Of a stretch of DNA of 18,244 nt, positions 1-7,419 are shown one piece after another (position 1 is the first letter of the stretch; each line of letters begins with the position of its first letter). The notes below the pieces were generated by a model. That model was not told where the DNA came from. It ran no database searches and saw nothing but the letters and a program-made list of their open reading frames with translations. Made by a program: the position numbers and the translations under genes. Source of the DNA: DATCVA01 sp036567205 (GTDB lineage: Bacteria > Pseudomonadota > Gammaproteobacteria > Burkholderiales > Burkholderiaceae_B); assembly GCA_036567205.1 (NCBI GenBank), contig DATCVA010000296.1, positions 1 to 18,244 on the forward strand. Direction: 5' to 3'.

Positions 1-523
1 GAAAAATATAACGTAATAAATTCGGCTGGGCGGTGCGGTCCGGCCAGCCATCAAACAGGCGCAAAAGGGCGTCATTGCGCGCCAATACATTCCAGCAGCG
101 ATCCAGAATATAAGCTGGAACGGCAATAGCATGAACGCAAGCTGCCAGTCCCTCGGGCAATTGGTCGACCGGATCATGCGAATGCTCTGGATCGGCTGAT
201 TCGGCCAGCTCGAACAAATAGTGCCGTTCAGCACGTGTAAGATGCAGTACATTGGACAGGCGCGCCCACACGCTGGCCGACACCGAGACATCGCGCCCTT
301 GCTCGATCCAGGTGTACCAGGTAACGCTAATACCGCACAACTGCGCTACTTCCTCGCGCCGCAGCCCAGGCGTGCGCCGCCGGCTGCCTGGCGGCAAGCC
401 AACGCTATCGGGTGTCACCCGGGCTCGCACACTGCGCAGAAAATCGCCAAGGGCACGGCGGCGCGCCGAACTGGCCTGGCCATCGGCCGCGCCAGCGGCG
501 GCGTCAGGAAGCGGCTTGCTCAT
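1..523 (-). CDS. MmyB-like helix-turn-helix transcriptional regulator (partial, 3' end beyond window)
   Basis: I translated this by hand because the gene leaves the window: 174 codons from ATG at 523 down to position 2, with no stop. After an Ala-rich lead of about 20 residues comes an XRE-type DNA-binding domain (about residues 22-108) with the signature RRTPGLRREEVAQLCGIS at 49-66, followed by TWYTWIEQGR, where the second helix should be the recognition helix. From about residue 130 the start of the MmyB-like ligand-binding domain is visible (AYILDRCWNVLARNDALL, 137-154). Family members usually have about 260-290 residues, so roughly the last third is missing. The start is 19 nt downstream of the metH stop with a weak GGGG ribosome site, so it may be co-transcribed with metH. 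Regulators of this family often sit beside a gene they control, here perhaps outside the window. The target and ligand are unknown. Confidence 0.85.
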   Translation of the reverse strand, partial: MSKPLPDAAAGAADGQASSARRRALGDFLRSVRARVTPDSVGLPPGSRRRTPGLRREEVAQLCGISVTWYTWIEQGRDVSVSASVWARLSNVLHLTRAERHYLFELAESADPEHSHDPVDQLPEGLAACVHAIAVPAYILDRCWNVLARNDALLRLFDGWPDRTAQPNLLRYIF

Positions 524-542
524 CAAAACGCCCCATGATTAC

Positions 543-3500
543 CTAACGCAGGCAGCTGGCAAGCGTACGGCGTACATCCTCTTCAGAACGGCCGCTACGC
601 TGCACGTAGTCTTTAACCTGATCATCGCCGATGCTACCCACATTAAAGTACTGCGACTGTGGATGGCTGAGGTAAAAGCCCGATACGCTTGATGCCGGGA
701 ACATGGCATAACTATCCGTCAATTGCATGTCGATATCGTCGCATTCCAGATACTGGAACATTTCTTTTTTGACGACGTGTTCCGGACAAGCCGGATAGCC
801 TGGCGCCGGACGAATACCCTGATACTTTTCGGCGATCATCGCCTCGTTGTCCAGCGCCTCGTTGGGTACATAGCCCCATAAATCCTGGCGCACACGCGCA
901 TGCAGGCATTCAGCGAAACCTTCCGCCAGACGGTCGGCGATTGACTTAAGCATAATGCTGGAGTAATCGTCATTATCGGCCAGGAATTTCTCGTCGTACT
1001 TTTCAATACCCAGGCCGCCGGTCACCGCAAAAAAACCTATGTAGTCGGTAATGCCGGTTGATTTGGGGGCGATGTAATCAGCCAGACACTTGTTGTCCAC
1101 CCCTTCGCGCTTGACCGTTTGCTGGCGCACGTTGCGCCAGGTAAATAAAACCTCGGAGCGCGACTCGTCACGATACACCTCGATATCGTCATCGTTAACC
1201 GTATTGGCGGGGTAAAAAGCCACCACGCCATTGGCCGTCAGCCAGCGGCCATCGATAACTTTCTTGAGCATCGCCTGGCCTTCGGCAAATACTTTCTGTG
1301 CTGCCTCACCCACCACTTTATCTTGCAAAATGGCGGGATACTGGCCGAACAAGCTCCAGGTCTGGAAAAACGGCGTCCAATCCAGGTACTTGACGATTTC
1401 GGCCAGATCGTAGTTTTTAAACGCACGGCGGCCAATAAACTTGGGCCGCGGCGGCGTGTAGTTGGTCCAGTCAATTACAGGTCGGCCAGCACGCGCTTCA
1501 TCCAGGCTTACCAGCGGCGTTTCCTTGCGGTTGGCATGGCGCTTACGGACCAGCTCGTATTCTTCCTTGACTTCGCCCAGATAGGTATCGACCTGATCTG
1601 ACATTAAATTGGTTGCCACGCCCACCGATCGGCTGGCGTCCGGCACATATATAACAGGCCCTTCGTAGTGCGGCGCAATCTTGACCGCCGTGTGCACGCG
1701 GCTGGTGGTAGCCCCGCCAACCAAAAGCGGTATGTTCCGGCTAAGGAAATAGTCGTCGCGCTGCATTTCGGAAGCGACATACGCCATTTCTTCAAGGCTG
1801 GGCGTAATCAGGCCCGACAGCCCGACAATGTCCGCGTTTTCTTCTTTAGCTTTCTTAAGAATTTCAGCGCACGGAACCATAACGCCCATATTCACGACTT
1901 CGAAGTTATTGCACTGAAGCACCACGGTAACAATATTCTTGCCTATGTCGTGCACATCGCCCTTGACCGTGGCAATAACGATTTTTCCCTTGGCGCGGAC
2001 ATCACCGCCCGCGGCGGCAATCTGACGTTTCTCTTCTTCGATGAACGGCACCAGGTGCGCCACGGCCTGCTTCATCACACGGGCCGACTTCACCACTTGC
2101 GGCAAAAACATCTTGCCCGCACCGAATAAGTCGCCCACCACGTTCATGCCGTCCATCAACGGCCCTTCGATGACATTAATAGGCCGCCCGCCGGCAGCGG
2201 CGATTTTGGCCCGGACCTCTTCGGTGTCTTCGACAATGAATGTAGTAATGCCCTGCACCAGCGCATGCGACAACCGCCCCTCGACCGATTGCTCGCGCCA
2301 GGTCAGATCTTCTTCTTTCTTGATGCCTGAGCCTTTGACTGAATCGGCAAACTCCACCAGACGCTCGGTAGGCGATCGCTCGTCGGCCGCGTCGGTTTTT
2401 CCCAGCGGAGGCTGGCGATCCAGCACCACGTCTTCGACCAGTTCGAGCAACTTTTTCTCGACATTTTGGTAAACGCCCAACTGGCCTGCATTGACGATTC
2501 CCATCGTCATGCCTTCCTTGATGGCGTAATACAAAAACACCGTATGAATAGCTTCACGCATGGGCTCGTTGCCGCGGAACGAGAAGCTGACATTGGATAC
2601 GCCACCGGAAACTCGCGCATGCGGCAGGTTCTGTGTAATCCAGCGGGTTGCCTCGATAAAATCGACCGCATAATGATTGTGCTCGTCGATGCCGGTTGCA
2701 ATGGCAAACACATTGGGATCGAAAATAATATCTTCAGGCGGGAAGCCCACCTCTTCAACCAGCAATTTATACGCCAGACCGCAAATGTCCTTGCGACGCT
2801 GCAAACTGTCGGCCTGTCCTTGCTCGTCAAATGCCATAACGACAATAGCCGCGCCATACTTGCGGCACAGGCGGGCGTGCTCCAAAAAGGGTTCGATCCC
2901 TTCTTTCATGGAAATCGAATTGACCACCGCCTTGCCTTGCACGCAGCGCAATCCTGTTTCGATCACGTCCCATTTGGAACTGTCGATCATGATGGGAACC
3001 CGCGCAATATCGGGTTCGGACGCAATCATGTTCAGGAAGCGATGCATACAGGCGGCCGAATCGAGCATGGCCTCGTCCATATTGACATCGATGATCTGCG
3101 CGCCGTTTTCAACCTGCTGGCGCGCAACCGCCAACGCTTCGTCGTATTTTTCTTCGCGAATCAGGCGCAGGAACATCTTGCTGCCCGTCGCGTTGGTACG
3201 CTCGCCCACGTTCACAAACAGCGAATCTTCGTCGATATTCAAGGCCTCAAGGCCCGACAAACGCGTTTTAACCGGAATCGTCGGCACCTGACGCACCGGC
3301 AGCAACGCCACCTTGTCGGCAATCGCTTTTATGTGTTCGGGCGTCGTTCCGCAGCAACCGCCAACCATATTGACCAGGCCTGCCCTGGCGAACTCTTCAA
3401 GCAGCGACGACGTGTCGGCCGGCGTTTCGTCGAAGCCCGTATCGGCCATGGGGTTGGGCAAACCTGCGTTCGGGTAAACACAAACATAGGTGTCGCAGAT

Positions 3501-4316
3501 TTTAGAGAGCTCGGCCACGTAGGGCCGCATTAATGCCGCCCCCAGCGCACAGTTCAGCCCTATCGTAATCGGGCGGGCATGCCGCATCGAGTTCCAGAAC
3601 GCCTCGACTGTCTGGCCCGACAGAATGCGGCCCGATGCGTCGGTAACCGTACCCGACACCATCACAGGCAGACGCACGCCGCGTTCTTCAAATACGCTCT
3701 CGACTGCAAAAATCGCTGCTTTGGCATTAAGCGTATCGAAAACCGTTTCGATCAGGACAAGGTCAATACCCCCATCCAGCAAACCGTTCAACTGCTCGGT
3801 GTAGGCCACGCGCAGTTCTTCAAATGTAACGTTACGCGCTGCAGGATCGTTTACATCCGGTGAAATAGAGGCGGTTTTAGGCTGAGGCCCCAACGCTCCG
3901 GCCACAAACCGGGGCCGGTCAGCCGAGCTGAACTCATCGCAAGCAGTGCGTGCGAGCCTGGCCGACTCAAGATTCAGTTCATAAGCAAGTTCTGCCAAAC
4001 CATAATCGCCTTGCGCAACCGAAGTCGCCCCGAAGGTGTTGGTCTCGATAACGTCGGCGCCCGCTTGAAGATACTGGCGGTGAATATCCAGAATTATGTC
4101 AGGGCGCACCAGCGAAAGCAGCTCGTTGTTCCCCCTGACGTCTTTGAAATGGTCGGCAAAACGTTCCCCCCGAAAATCCATCTCGCTTAACTTGTATTGC
4201 TGGATCATGGTGCCCATGGCGCCATCGAGTATCAAGATACGTGATGCCAGCAAGCGCGCGAATTCGGCGCCACTAGTGTAGGAAGAAAGCGGATAAGGCA
4301 AGGAAGGATAGGACAC
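543..4316 (-). CDS. metH: Cobalamin-dependent methionine synthase
   Basis: MetH transfers a methyl group from 5-methyltetrahydrofolate to homocysteine through methylcobalamin, in the cytoplasm. All four modules are present (1257-residue numbering). The homocysteine domain has zinc ligands Cys256 (NCALG) and Cys321/Cys322 (GGCCGT). The folate (pterin-binding) domain begins at about 365 (FVNVGERTNATGSKMF). The B12 cap and Rossmann domains carry the cobalt-ligating motif DVHDIG, Asp787 and His789. The reactivation domain has the S-adenosylmethionine motif RPAPGYPACP at 1169-1178. I chose GTG 4316 as start because AGGT lies 7 nt upstream (4323-4326). An in-frame GTG at 4349 would add 11 residues but falls inside a leader hairpin. 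The length is close to that of other Alcaligenaceae MetH proteins as I recall them. It lies 151 nt downstream of cobC on the same strand, next to the genes that finish its cofactor. Confidence 0.96.
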   Translation of the reverse strand: MSYPSLPYPLSSYTSGAEFARLLASRILILDGAMGTMIQQYKLSEMDFRGERFADHFKDVRGNNELLSLVRPDIILDIHRQYLQAGADVIETNTFGATSVAQGDYGLAELAYELNLESARLARTACDEFSSADRPRFVAGALGPQPKTASISPDVNDPAARNVTFEELRVAYTEQLNGLLDGGIDLVLIETVFDTLNAKAAIFAVESVFEERGVRLPVMVSGTVTDASGRILSGQTVEAFWNSMRHARPITIGLNCALGAALMRPYVAELSKICDTYVCVYPNAGLPNPMADTGFDETPADTSSLLEEFARAGLVNMVGGCCGTTPEHIKAIADKVALLPVRQVPTIPVKTRLSGLEALNIDEDSLFVNVGERTNATGSKMFLRLIREEKYDEALAVARQQVENGAQIIDVNMDEAMLDSAACMHRFLNMIASEPDIARVPIMIDSSKWDVIETGLRCVQGKAVVNSISMKEGIEPFLEHARLCRKYGAAIVVMAFDEQGQADSLQRRKDICGLAYKLLVEEVGFPPEDIIFDPNVFAIATGIDEHNHYAVDFIEATRWITQNLPHARVSGGVSNVSFSFRGNEPMREAIHTVFLYYAIKEGMTMGIVNAGQLGVYQNVEKKLLELVEDVVLDRQPPLGKTDAADERSPTERLVEFADSVKGSGIKKEEDLTWREQSVEGRLSHALVQGITTFIVEDTEEVRAKIAAAGGRPINVIEGPLMDGMNVVGDLFGAGKMFLPQVVKSARVMKQAVAHLVPFIEEEKRQIAAAGGDVRAKGKIVIATVKGDVHDIGKNIVTVVLQCNNFEVVNMGVMVPCAEILKKAKEENADIVGLSGLITPSLEEMAYVASEMQRDDYFLSRNIPLLVGGATTSRVHTAVKIAPHYEGPVIYVPDASRSVGVATNLMSDQVDTYLGEVKEEYELVRKRHANRKETPLVSLDEARAGRPVIDWTNYTPPRPKFIGRRAFKNYDLAEIVKYLDWTPFFQTWSLFGQYPAILQDKVVGEAAQKVFAEGQAMLKKVIDGRWLTANGVVAFYPANTVNDDDIEVYRDESRSEVLFTWRNVRQQTVKREGVDNKCLADYIAPKSTGITDYIGFFAVTGGLGIEKYDEKFLADNDDYSSIMLKSIADRLAEGFAECLHARVRQDLWGYVPNEALDNEAMIAEKYQGIRPAPGYPACPEHVVKKEMFQYLECDDIDMQLTDSYAMFPASSVSGFYLSHPQSQYFNVGSIGDDQVKDYVQRSGRSEEDVRRTLASCLR

Positions 4317-4350
4317 GCGGTTACCTGACAATAAAAAGAACAGCTGCACA

Positions 4351-4380
4351 GGCCTGCTACGATCAACGGCGCATCAGGCC
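4351..4380 (-). promoter_or_regulatory. Leader hairpin upstream of metH
   Basis: On the minus strand the metH leader contains GGCCTG and CAGGCC arms (6 bp) enclosing a symmetric 2x2 internal loop, then a second 3 bp stem GCG/CGT (one G-T pair) and an 8-nt loop. It lies 34 nt upstream of the chosen GTG start and downstream of a possible -10 hexamer. It does not match the B12, SAM or SAH riboswitch consensus as I know them. It could be a regulatory RNA structure or chance folding of a short leader. Confidence 0.3.
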
Positions 4381-4405
4381 CAATTCATGCATTTGAGAAT
4401 GCCTT

Positions 4406-4411
4406 ATTGTA
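4406..4411 (-). promoter_or_regulatory. Possible -10 element for metH
   Basis: TACAAT on the minus strand lies in the 151-nt gap between cobC and metH, about 90 nt upstream of the metH start. The best -35 candidate (TTGGCG) is 19 nt away and poor. It suggests metH may have its own promoter besides read-through from cobTSC. The evidence is weak. Confidence 0.25.
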
Positions 4412-4467
4412 TCTGCATCGATTGCCGGCGCGCCAATGGCTGGAACATCCGTGCTTTGCCAGCGCCG

Positions 4468-5073
4468 CTAGCACTGCAGAACGATAAGCTCTCCGTATGA
4501 GATCTTCCGGGGGTTTTTGGCGGCCTGCAGGGCAAGCTCGGTAACAGATCTATCTTGCCCGCAAGCTAAAAACATGCGTATCGTACCTGCGTGACACACC
4601 ACTATGCTGTCGCTGCCGGTTTGCAACAGCTCTTGATAAAAGGCGCAAACGCGTTCTGCCATCTGCAAGACGCTCTCGCCGCCGCCAGGCTGATATCCGG
4701 TCAAGTCCTGCGCCCAGGCATCCACTTCGCTACGCGGAATGTCGTCCCAGGCTTGCAGCTCCCATCGGCCAAAATGCATTTCCGCCAATCGGGCATCAAA
4801 CGACAGTGACGTACATTCAAGCCGCTCAGCCAGCCTTTTAGCCACTTCAGCGCAACGCCGCAAGGGACTTGAGTACATTGCCAAACCCCGCGGCAACATG
4901 ATTTTCGGCACGGCCTCACGAGAATCCAGCCCGGCGTGAGGCGGCGTGGAAGCGGCAGTTAGTGCAGCCACCATATGCATCTGTTCTTGCAAAGCCGCTT
5001 CCACATCGCTGCTGCCATAGCAGATATCGGCTGGGACTACAGTCTGAGGGTGGCGAACCAGATACAGGCGCAT
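4468..5073 (-). CDS. cobC: Alpha-ribazole phosphatase (histidine phosphatase family)
   Basis: This 201-residue protein removes the 5'-phosphate from alpha-ribazole phosphate or adenosylcobalamin phosphate in nucleotide-loop assembly. The phosphoglycerate-mutase-type fold is shown by LVRHPQT (Arg7 and catalytic His8), the SSPLRRC phosphate-pocket arginines (Arg72/Arg73), the acid Glu98 in RLAEMHFGRWE, and the second histidine His161 in VVCHAGT. Residues about 40-63 form a low-complexity insertion before the SSPLRR strand. The sequence alone fits any small histidine phosphatase; the cobC call comes from the neighbours. It begins 15 nt after the cobS stop, within a cobT-cobS-cobC run. ATG 5073 is the start. 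Confidence 0.85.
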   Translation of the reverse strand: MRLYLVRHPQTVVPADICYGSSDVEAALQEQMHMVAALTAASTPPHAGLDSREAVPKIMLPRGLAMYSSPLRRCAEVAKRLAERLECTSLSFDARLAEMHFGRWELQAWDDIPRSEVDAWAQDLTGYQPGGGESVLQMAERVCAFYQELLQTGSDSIVVCHAGTIRMFLACGQDRSVTELALQAAKNPRKISYGELIVLQC

Positions 5074-5088
5074 GAAACGATCCGGGGG

Positions 5089-5919
5089 TCAGTACAAGCC
5101 GTGACCCGTGCAGGCCAGTATGCCAAGATAAAAAACCACCTCGGTCACTTGCTGCGTAGCGCCAAGGCAGTCGCCTGTAAACCCGCCGATACGTCGCACA
5201 AAGAACCTTCCCAGCCACAGCATCGCCATCGCAGCCGCTGCCGTGGAAACCAGCAACGCAAACCACGTAATCCAGCCCAGCAGCGCCATCGCCATCAAGG
5301 GCGCACATGCCGTCACGGCGGCAATCAGAAACTCGGACGTAGACATTTTCGTGGCAAGCGGCTTGGCTTTGCCCTCTTCTTTGGCGTAATCAAGCCGCCA
5401 GATCAGCGCGGCCGAAAAAAGACGCGACAATGGATGTGCAGCCAAAAGCGCTGCAATCGCCGCCTGCACCGGCAAGTATGCCAGCACCACACACTTCAAA
5501 GCCACCAAAAGGCCGATGCCGATTGCGCCATAAGCGCCAACCCGCGAATCCTTCATGATTTCCAGCACGCGTTCGCGCGTATAGCCCCCGCCAAAGCCGT
5601 CGCATACGTCGGCAAACCCGTCCTCATGAAAAGCGCCGGTCAGATAAATACCCGCAATGGTCGACAGCAGCACCGCCACTGCCGGGGGCAAGATCAAGAC
5701 CGACACAGCATAAACCCCGGCGGTTACGGCAGCCACCACGACTCCGACTAAAGGGTAATAGCGCGATGCATGCTGCAGCCAATCAGTTTCGAACCCTACC
5801 CAGCGCGGAATGGGAATGCGCGTAAAAAACTGAAGCGCAATAAAAAAAAGCCTTAACTGTTGGACCCCGCCCGACAAAATTGCCGGGCGTACCCTGCCGG
5901 CCGACGATATATTCTTCAT
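5089..5919 (-). CDS. cobS: Adenosylcobinamide-GDP ribazoletransferase (cobalamin synthase)
   Basis: CobS joins adenosylcobinamide-GDP to alpha-ribazole or its phosphate at the inner membrane, giving adenosylcobalamin or its phosphate. The 276-residue product is strongly hydrophobic, with several likely membrane helices (about 52-76, 80-96, 133-160, 197-235 and 258-272). The family's acidic metal-binding signature is intact: GAFHEDGFADVCDGFGGG at 95-112 (Glu99, Asp100, Asp104, Asp107), then IMKDSRVGAYGA with Asp124. A late conserved block RRIGGFTGDCLGATQQVTE follows at 242-260. The ATG overlaps the cobT stop by 4 nt (5916-5919), indicating translational coupling. Confidence 0.96.
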   Translation of the reverse strand: MKNISSAGRVRPAILSGGVQQLRLFFIALQFFTRIPIPRWVGFETDWLQHASRYYPLVGVVVAAVTAGVYAVSVLILPPAVAVLLSTIAGIYLTGAFHEDGFADVCDGFGGGYTRERVLEIMKDSRVGAYGAIGIGLLVALKCVVLAYLPVQAAIAALLAAHPLSRLFSAALIWRLDYAKEEGKAKPLATKMSTSEFLIAAVTACAPLMAMALLGWITWFALLVSTAAAAMAMLWLGRFFVRRIGGFTGDCLGATQQVTEVVFYLGILACTGHGLY

Positions 5920-6992
5920 AACGCCTGTTCCGCGCTTGCAGCCGGCTCGCTACTTGCCGACTCCGCCTTCCCGCTGACCTGCGCCGACTCGAATGTAGCC
6001 ATCTCGCACAAGAAATTTACCGCTGCCTGCACGAGAGGCATGGCCAGTGCACATCCGGTTCCCTCGCCAAGGCGCAGTCCTAACTGCAACAAAGGCCGCG
6101 CGGCAAGCTTATCCAGCATTGCCTCATGGCCCCGCTCGTTGGAACAATGACAAAACACGCAATAATCCAGAATAGACGGCTGCAGCCGGGCAGCCACGAG
6201 CAAGGCGCTGCTTACAATAAAGCCGTCGATCAGCAGCACCATGCGCCGCTGCGCCGCCATCAGCATTGCACCGGCCATCATGGCAATTTCAAAGCCGCCA
6301 AACGTCGACAACACATCCAAAGGCTGAGTCACACCGCTATGAAGGGCCACTGCGTCTTCAATGACACGGCCTTTATGCACGACTCCTTGCGCCGACAGGC
6401 CCGTTCCTGCACCGATGCAATCGGCCACCGGCACATCAGCCAGCTTATGCATAATTGCCGCCGCGGAAGTCGTGTTGCCGATGCCCATTTCCCCAAAACC
6501 GATCACATTGCCGTCCAGCTCCATCACCAGCGCCATACCGTGTTGCATCGCCATCTGGCACTGAGTCGTTGTCATCGCTGCAGCATGCGCAAAGTTACGC
6601 GTTCCTCGCCCGACCTTACGGTCCAGCAAACCATCACGCACTCCAAACTCGTGATTGACCCCCGCATCGACAATGTGCAGGCCCATCCCGTTTTGCCGCG
6701 CAAACACATTGATCGCCGCCCCTTTCCGCAAAAAATTCTCTACCATCTGCCACGTAACACTTTGCGGGTAAGCGGATACGCCCTCCTCCACAACGCCATG
6801 ATCGCCTGCAAATACCAGGATGGCCGGATCAAGCAACTGCGGCCGCGTCGTTTTCTGGATCAGGCCAAGCTGCCGGGCTAACGGCTCGAGAATACCCAAA
6901 CTGCCCAAGGGCTTGGTCTTGTTGTTAATCGCGTCATCAAGCGCCCTGAATAAGGCGGCATCGTGCGTCGATTCGACAAAGGGAAGATGCAT
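5916..6992 (-). CDS. cobT: Nicotinate-nucleotide--dimethylbenzimidazole phosphoribosyltransferase
   Basis: CobT makes alpha-ribazole 5'-phosphate from nicotinate mononucleotide and 5,6-dimethylbenzimidazole, activating the lower ligand of B12. The 358-residue length is normal. Visible family blocks are KPLGSLG (27-33), FAGDHGVVEEGVSAYPQ (61-77), GEMGIGNTTSAAA (167-179, with Glu168), GAGTG (194-198) and LGLRLGEGTGCALAMPLVQA, where Glu310 matches the catalytic base of Salmonella CobT (Glu317). The last 16 or so residues form an Ala/Ser/Glu tail and their codons run into the cobS start. It is the first gene of the cobT-cobS-cobC run, transcribed away from the btuB riboswitch. A TATAAT hexamer lies about 34 nt upstream. 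No second B12 riboswitch is visible on this strand. Confidence 0.96.
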   Translation of the reverse strand: MHLPFVESTHDAALFRALDDAINNKTKPLGSLGILEPLARQLGLIQKTTRPQLLDPAILVFAGDHGVVEEGVSAYPQSVTWQMVENFLRKGAAINVFARQNGMGLHIVDAGVNHEFGVRDGLLDRKVGRGTRNFAHAAAMTTTQCQMAMQHGMALVMELDGNVIGFGEMGIGNTTSAAAIMHKLADVPVADCIGAGTGLSAQGVVHKGRVIEDAVALHSGVTQPLDVLSTFGGFEIAMMAGAMLMAAQRRMVLLIDGFIVSSALLVAARLQPSILDYCVFCHCSNERGHEAMLDKLAARPLLQLGLRLGEGTGCALAMPLVQAAVNFLCEMATFESAQVSGKAESASSEPAASAEQAL

Positions 6993-7025
6993 TTGGAAAA
7001 GTCCGGATTTACTTTATAAGCGCAA

Positions 7026-7031
7026 ATTATA
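7026..7031 (-). promoter_or_regulatory. Candidate -10 element for cobT-cobS-cobC
   Basis: A perfect TATAAT on the minus strand lies 34 nt upstream of the cobT ATG, but no recognisable -35 hexamer stands 16-18 nt further up. It would give a leader of only about 25-30 nt, too short for a riboswitch. This is suggestive only. Confidence 0.35.
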
Positions 7032-7118
7032 GAAGCCCCCTGCCTGCGCCGTGCATAAGACTCCTCTGGCAGCCTCCATACAAACGACCGGGACATCAAG
7101 GCTTCAGCCTGACGCCTA

Positions 7119-7127
7119 TGCTATATT
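7119..7127 (+). promoter_or_regulatory. Extended -10 promoter for the btuB riboswitch transcript
   Basis: TGCTATATT (TG at 7119-7120, one nucleotide, then TATATT at 7122-7127) is an extended -10 motif. It predicts a transcript start near 7133-7135, just before the riboswitch aptamer begins. No clear -35 hexamer is present, which is acceptable for an extended -10 promoter. The position relative to the aptamer is the main support. Confidence 0.5.
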
Positions 7128-7140
7128 TCACGCAGAAAGA

Positions 7141-7311
7141 GGTGCTTTCGGTTCAGAAACTCATGTCGTTGTTCCCCAAACAACGTCTCTGTCCTGCGAA
7201 AGTTAAACGGGAAACAGAACACGCAACATGCCACTAAGGCTTCCTCGCGCGCAACCTGTGCTGCCCCCGCAACGGTAAACATGCCTCGTGCATGCCAGCC
7301 CGATACCGGCC
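7141..7311 (+). ncRNA. Cobalamin (B12) riboswitch aptamer
   Basis: This stretch has the ordered conserved blocks of a B12 element. GGTGC is at 7141, with CTTTCG (7145-7150) pairing to CGAAAG (7197-7202). Next is the TTAAACGGGAA block at 7203-7213. The loop-5 block CTGCCCCCGCAACGGTAA is at 7261-7278. The 3' B12 box CCAGCCCGATACCGGCC is at 7295-7311. It is the right size and sits between a promoter and btuB, a classic target. High adenosylcobalamin should bind and reduce BtuB (and probably BtuF) synthesis. A GTG at 7288 that would extend the btuB frame lies inside the aptamer and is not a real start. Confidence 0.95.
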
Positions 7312-7381
7312 CCGATCACATTTAGTTCCTTCGGCAGAGCAAGCCATAACGACTTTGCCCTGCTGAATGGTTTATTCACCA

Positions 7382-7405
7382 ATAACGTGCGGGGACGCTC
7401 GTTAT
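7382..7405 (+). promoter_or_regulatory. Regulatory hairpin (expression platform, L13) of the B12 riboswitch
   Basis: ATAACG (7382-7387) pairs with CGTTAT (7400-7405). After a T-T mismatch, GCG (7389-7391) pairs with CGC (7396-7398) around a GGGA loop. The strand TGCGGGG at 7388-7394 is a perfect 7-nt complement of CCCCGCA at 7265-7271 in the aptamer, the loop-loop contact expected between L5 and L13 of ligand-bound B12 riboswitches. The hairpin ends 14 nt before the btuB ATG, inside the ribosome footprint, and no T-run follows it. Control is therefore probably at translation initiation rather than by termination. Confidence 0.7.
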
Positions 7406-7419
7406 GCTCTGGTCACATC

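Noticed and set aside
2466..3533. 355-codon open frame on the plus strand, opposite metH
   Set aside because: It lies wholly inside metH, whose domains are intact. The translation is Arg/His/Gln-rich with no recognisable domain, as expected of an antisense shadow in G/C-rich coding DNA.
4317..4467. SAM, SAH or B12 riboswitch upstream of metH
   Set aside because: None of the conserved blocks I know for these elements is present; only a short hairpin is visible.
4975..5751. 258-codon open frame on the plus strand, opposite cobS/cobC
   Set aside because: The product is His/Gln/Arg-rich and shadows two recognised B12 genes.
6126..6881. 251-codon open frame on the plus strand, opposite cobT
   Set aside because: It is a shadow of cobT with biased composition and no family features.
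6993..7140. Second B12 riboswitch facing cobT
   Set aside because: The minus strand of this stretch lacks the B12 box and the loop-5 block, and the predicted leader is only about 25-30 nt.
7288..7419. N-terminal extension of btuB from GTG 7288
   Set aside because: It overlaps the riboswitch aptamer and regulatory hairpin and would bury the signal peptide that begins properly at ATG 7420.
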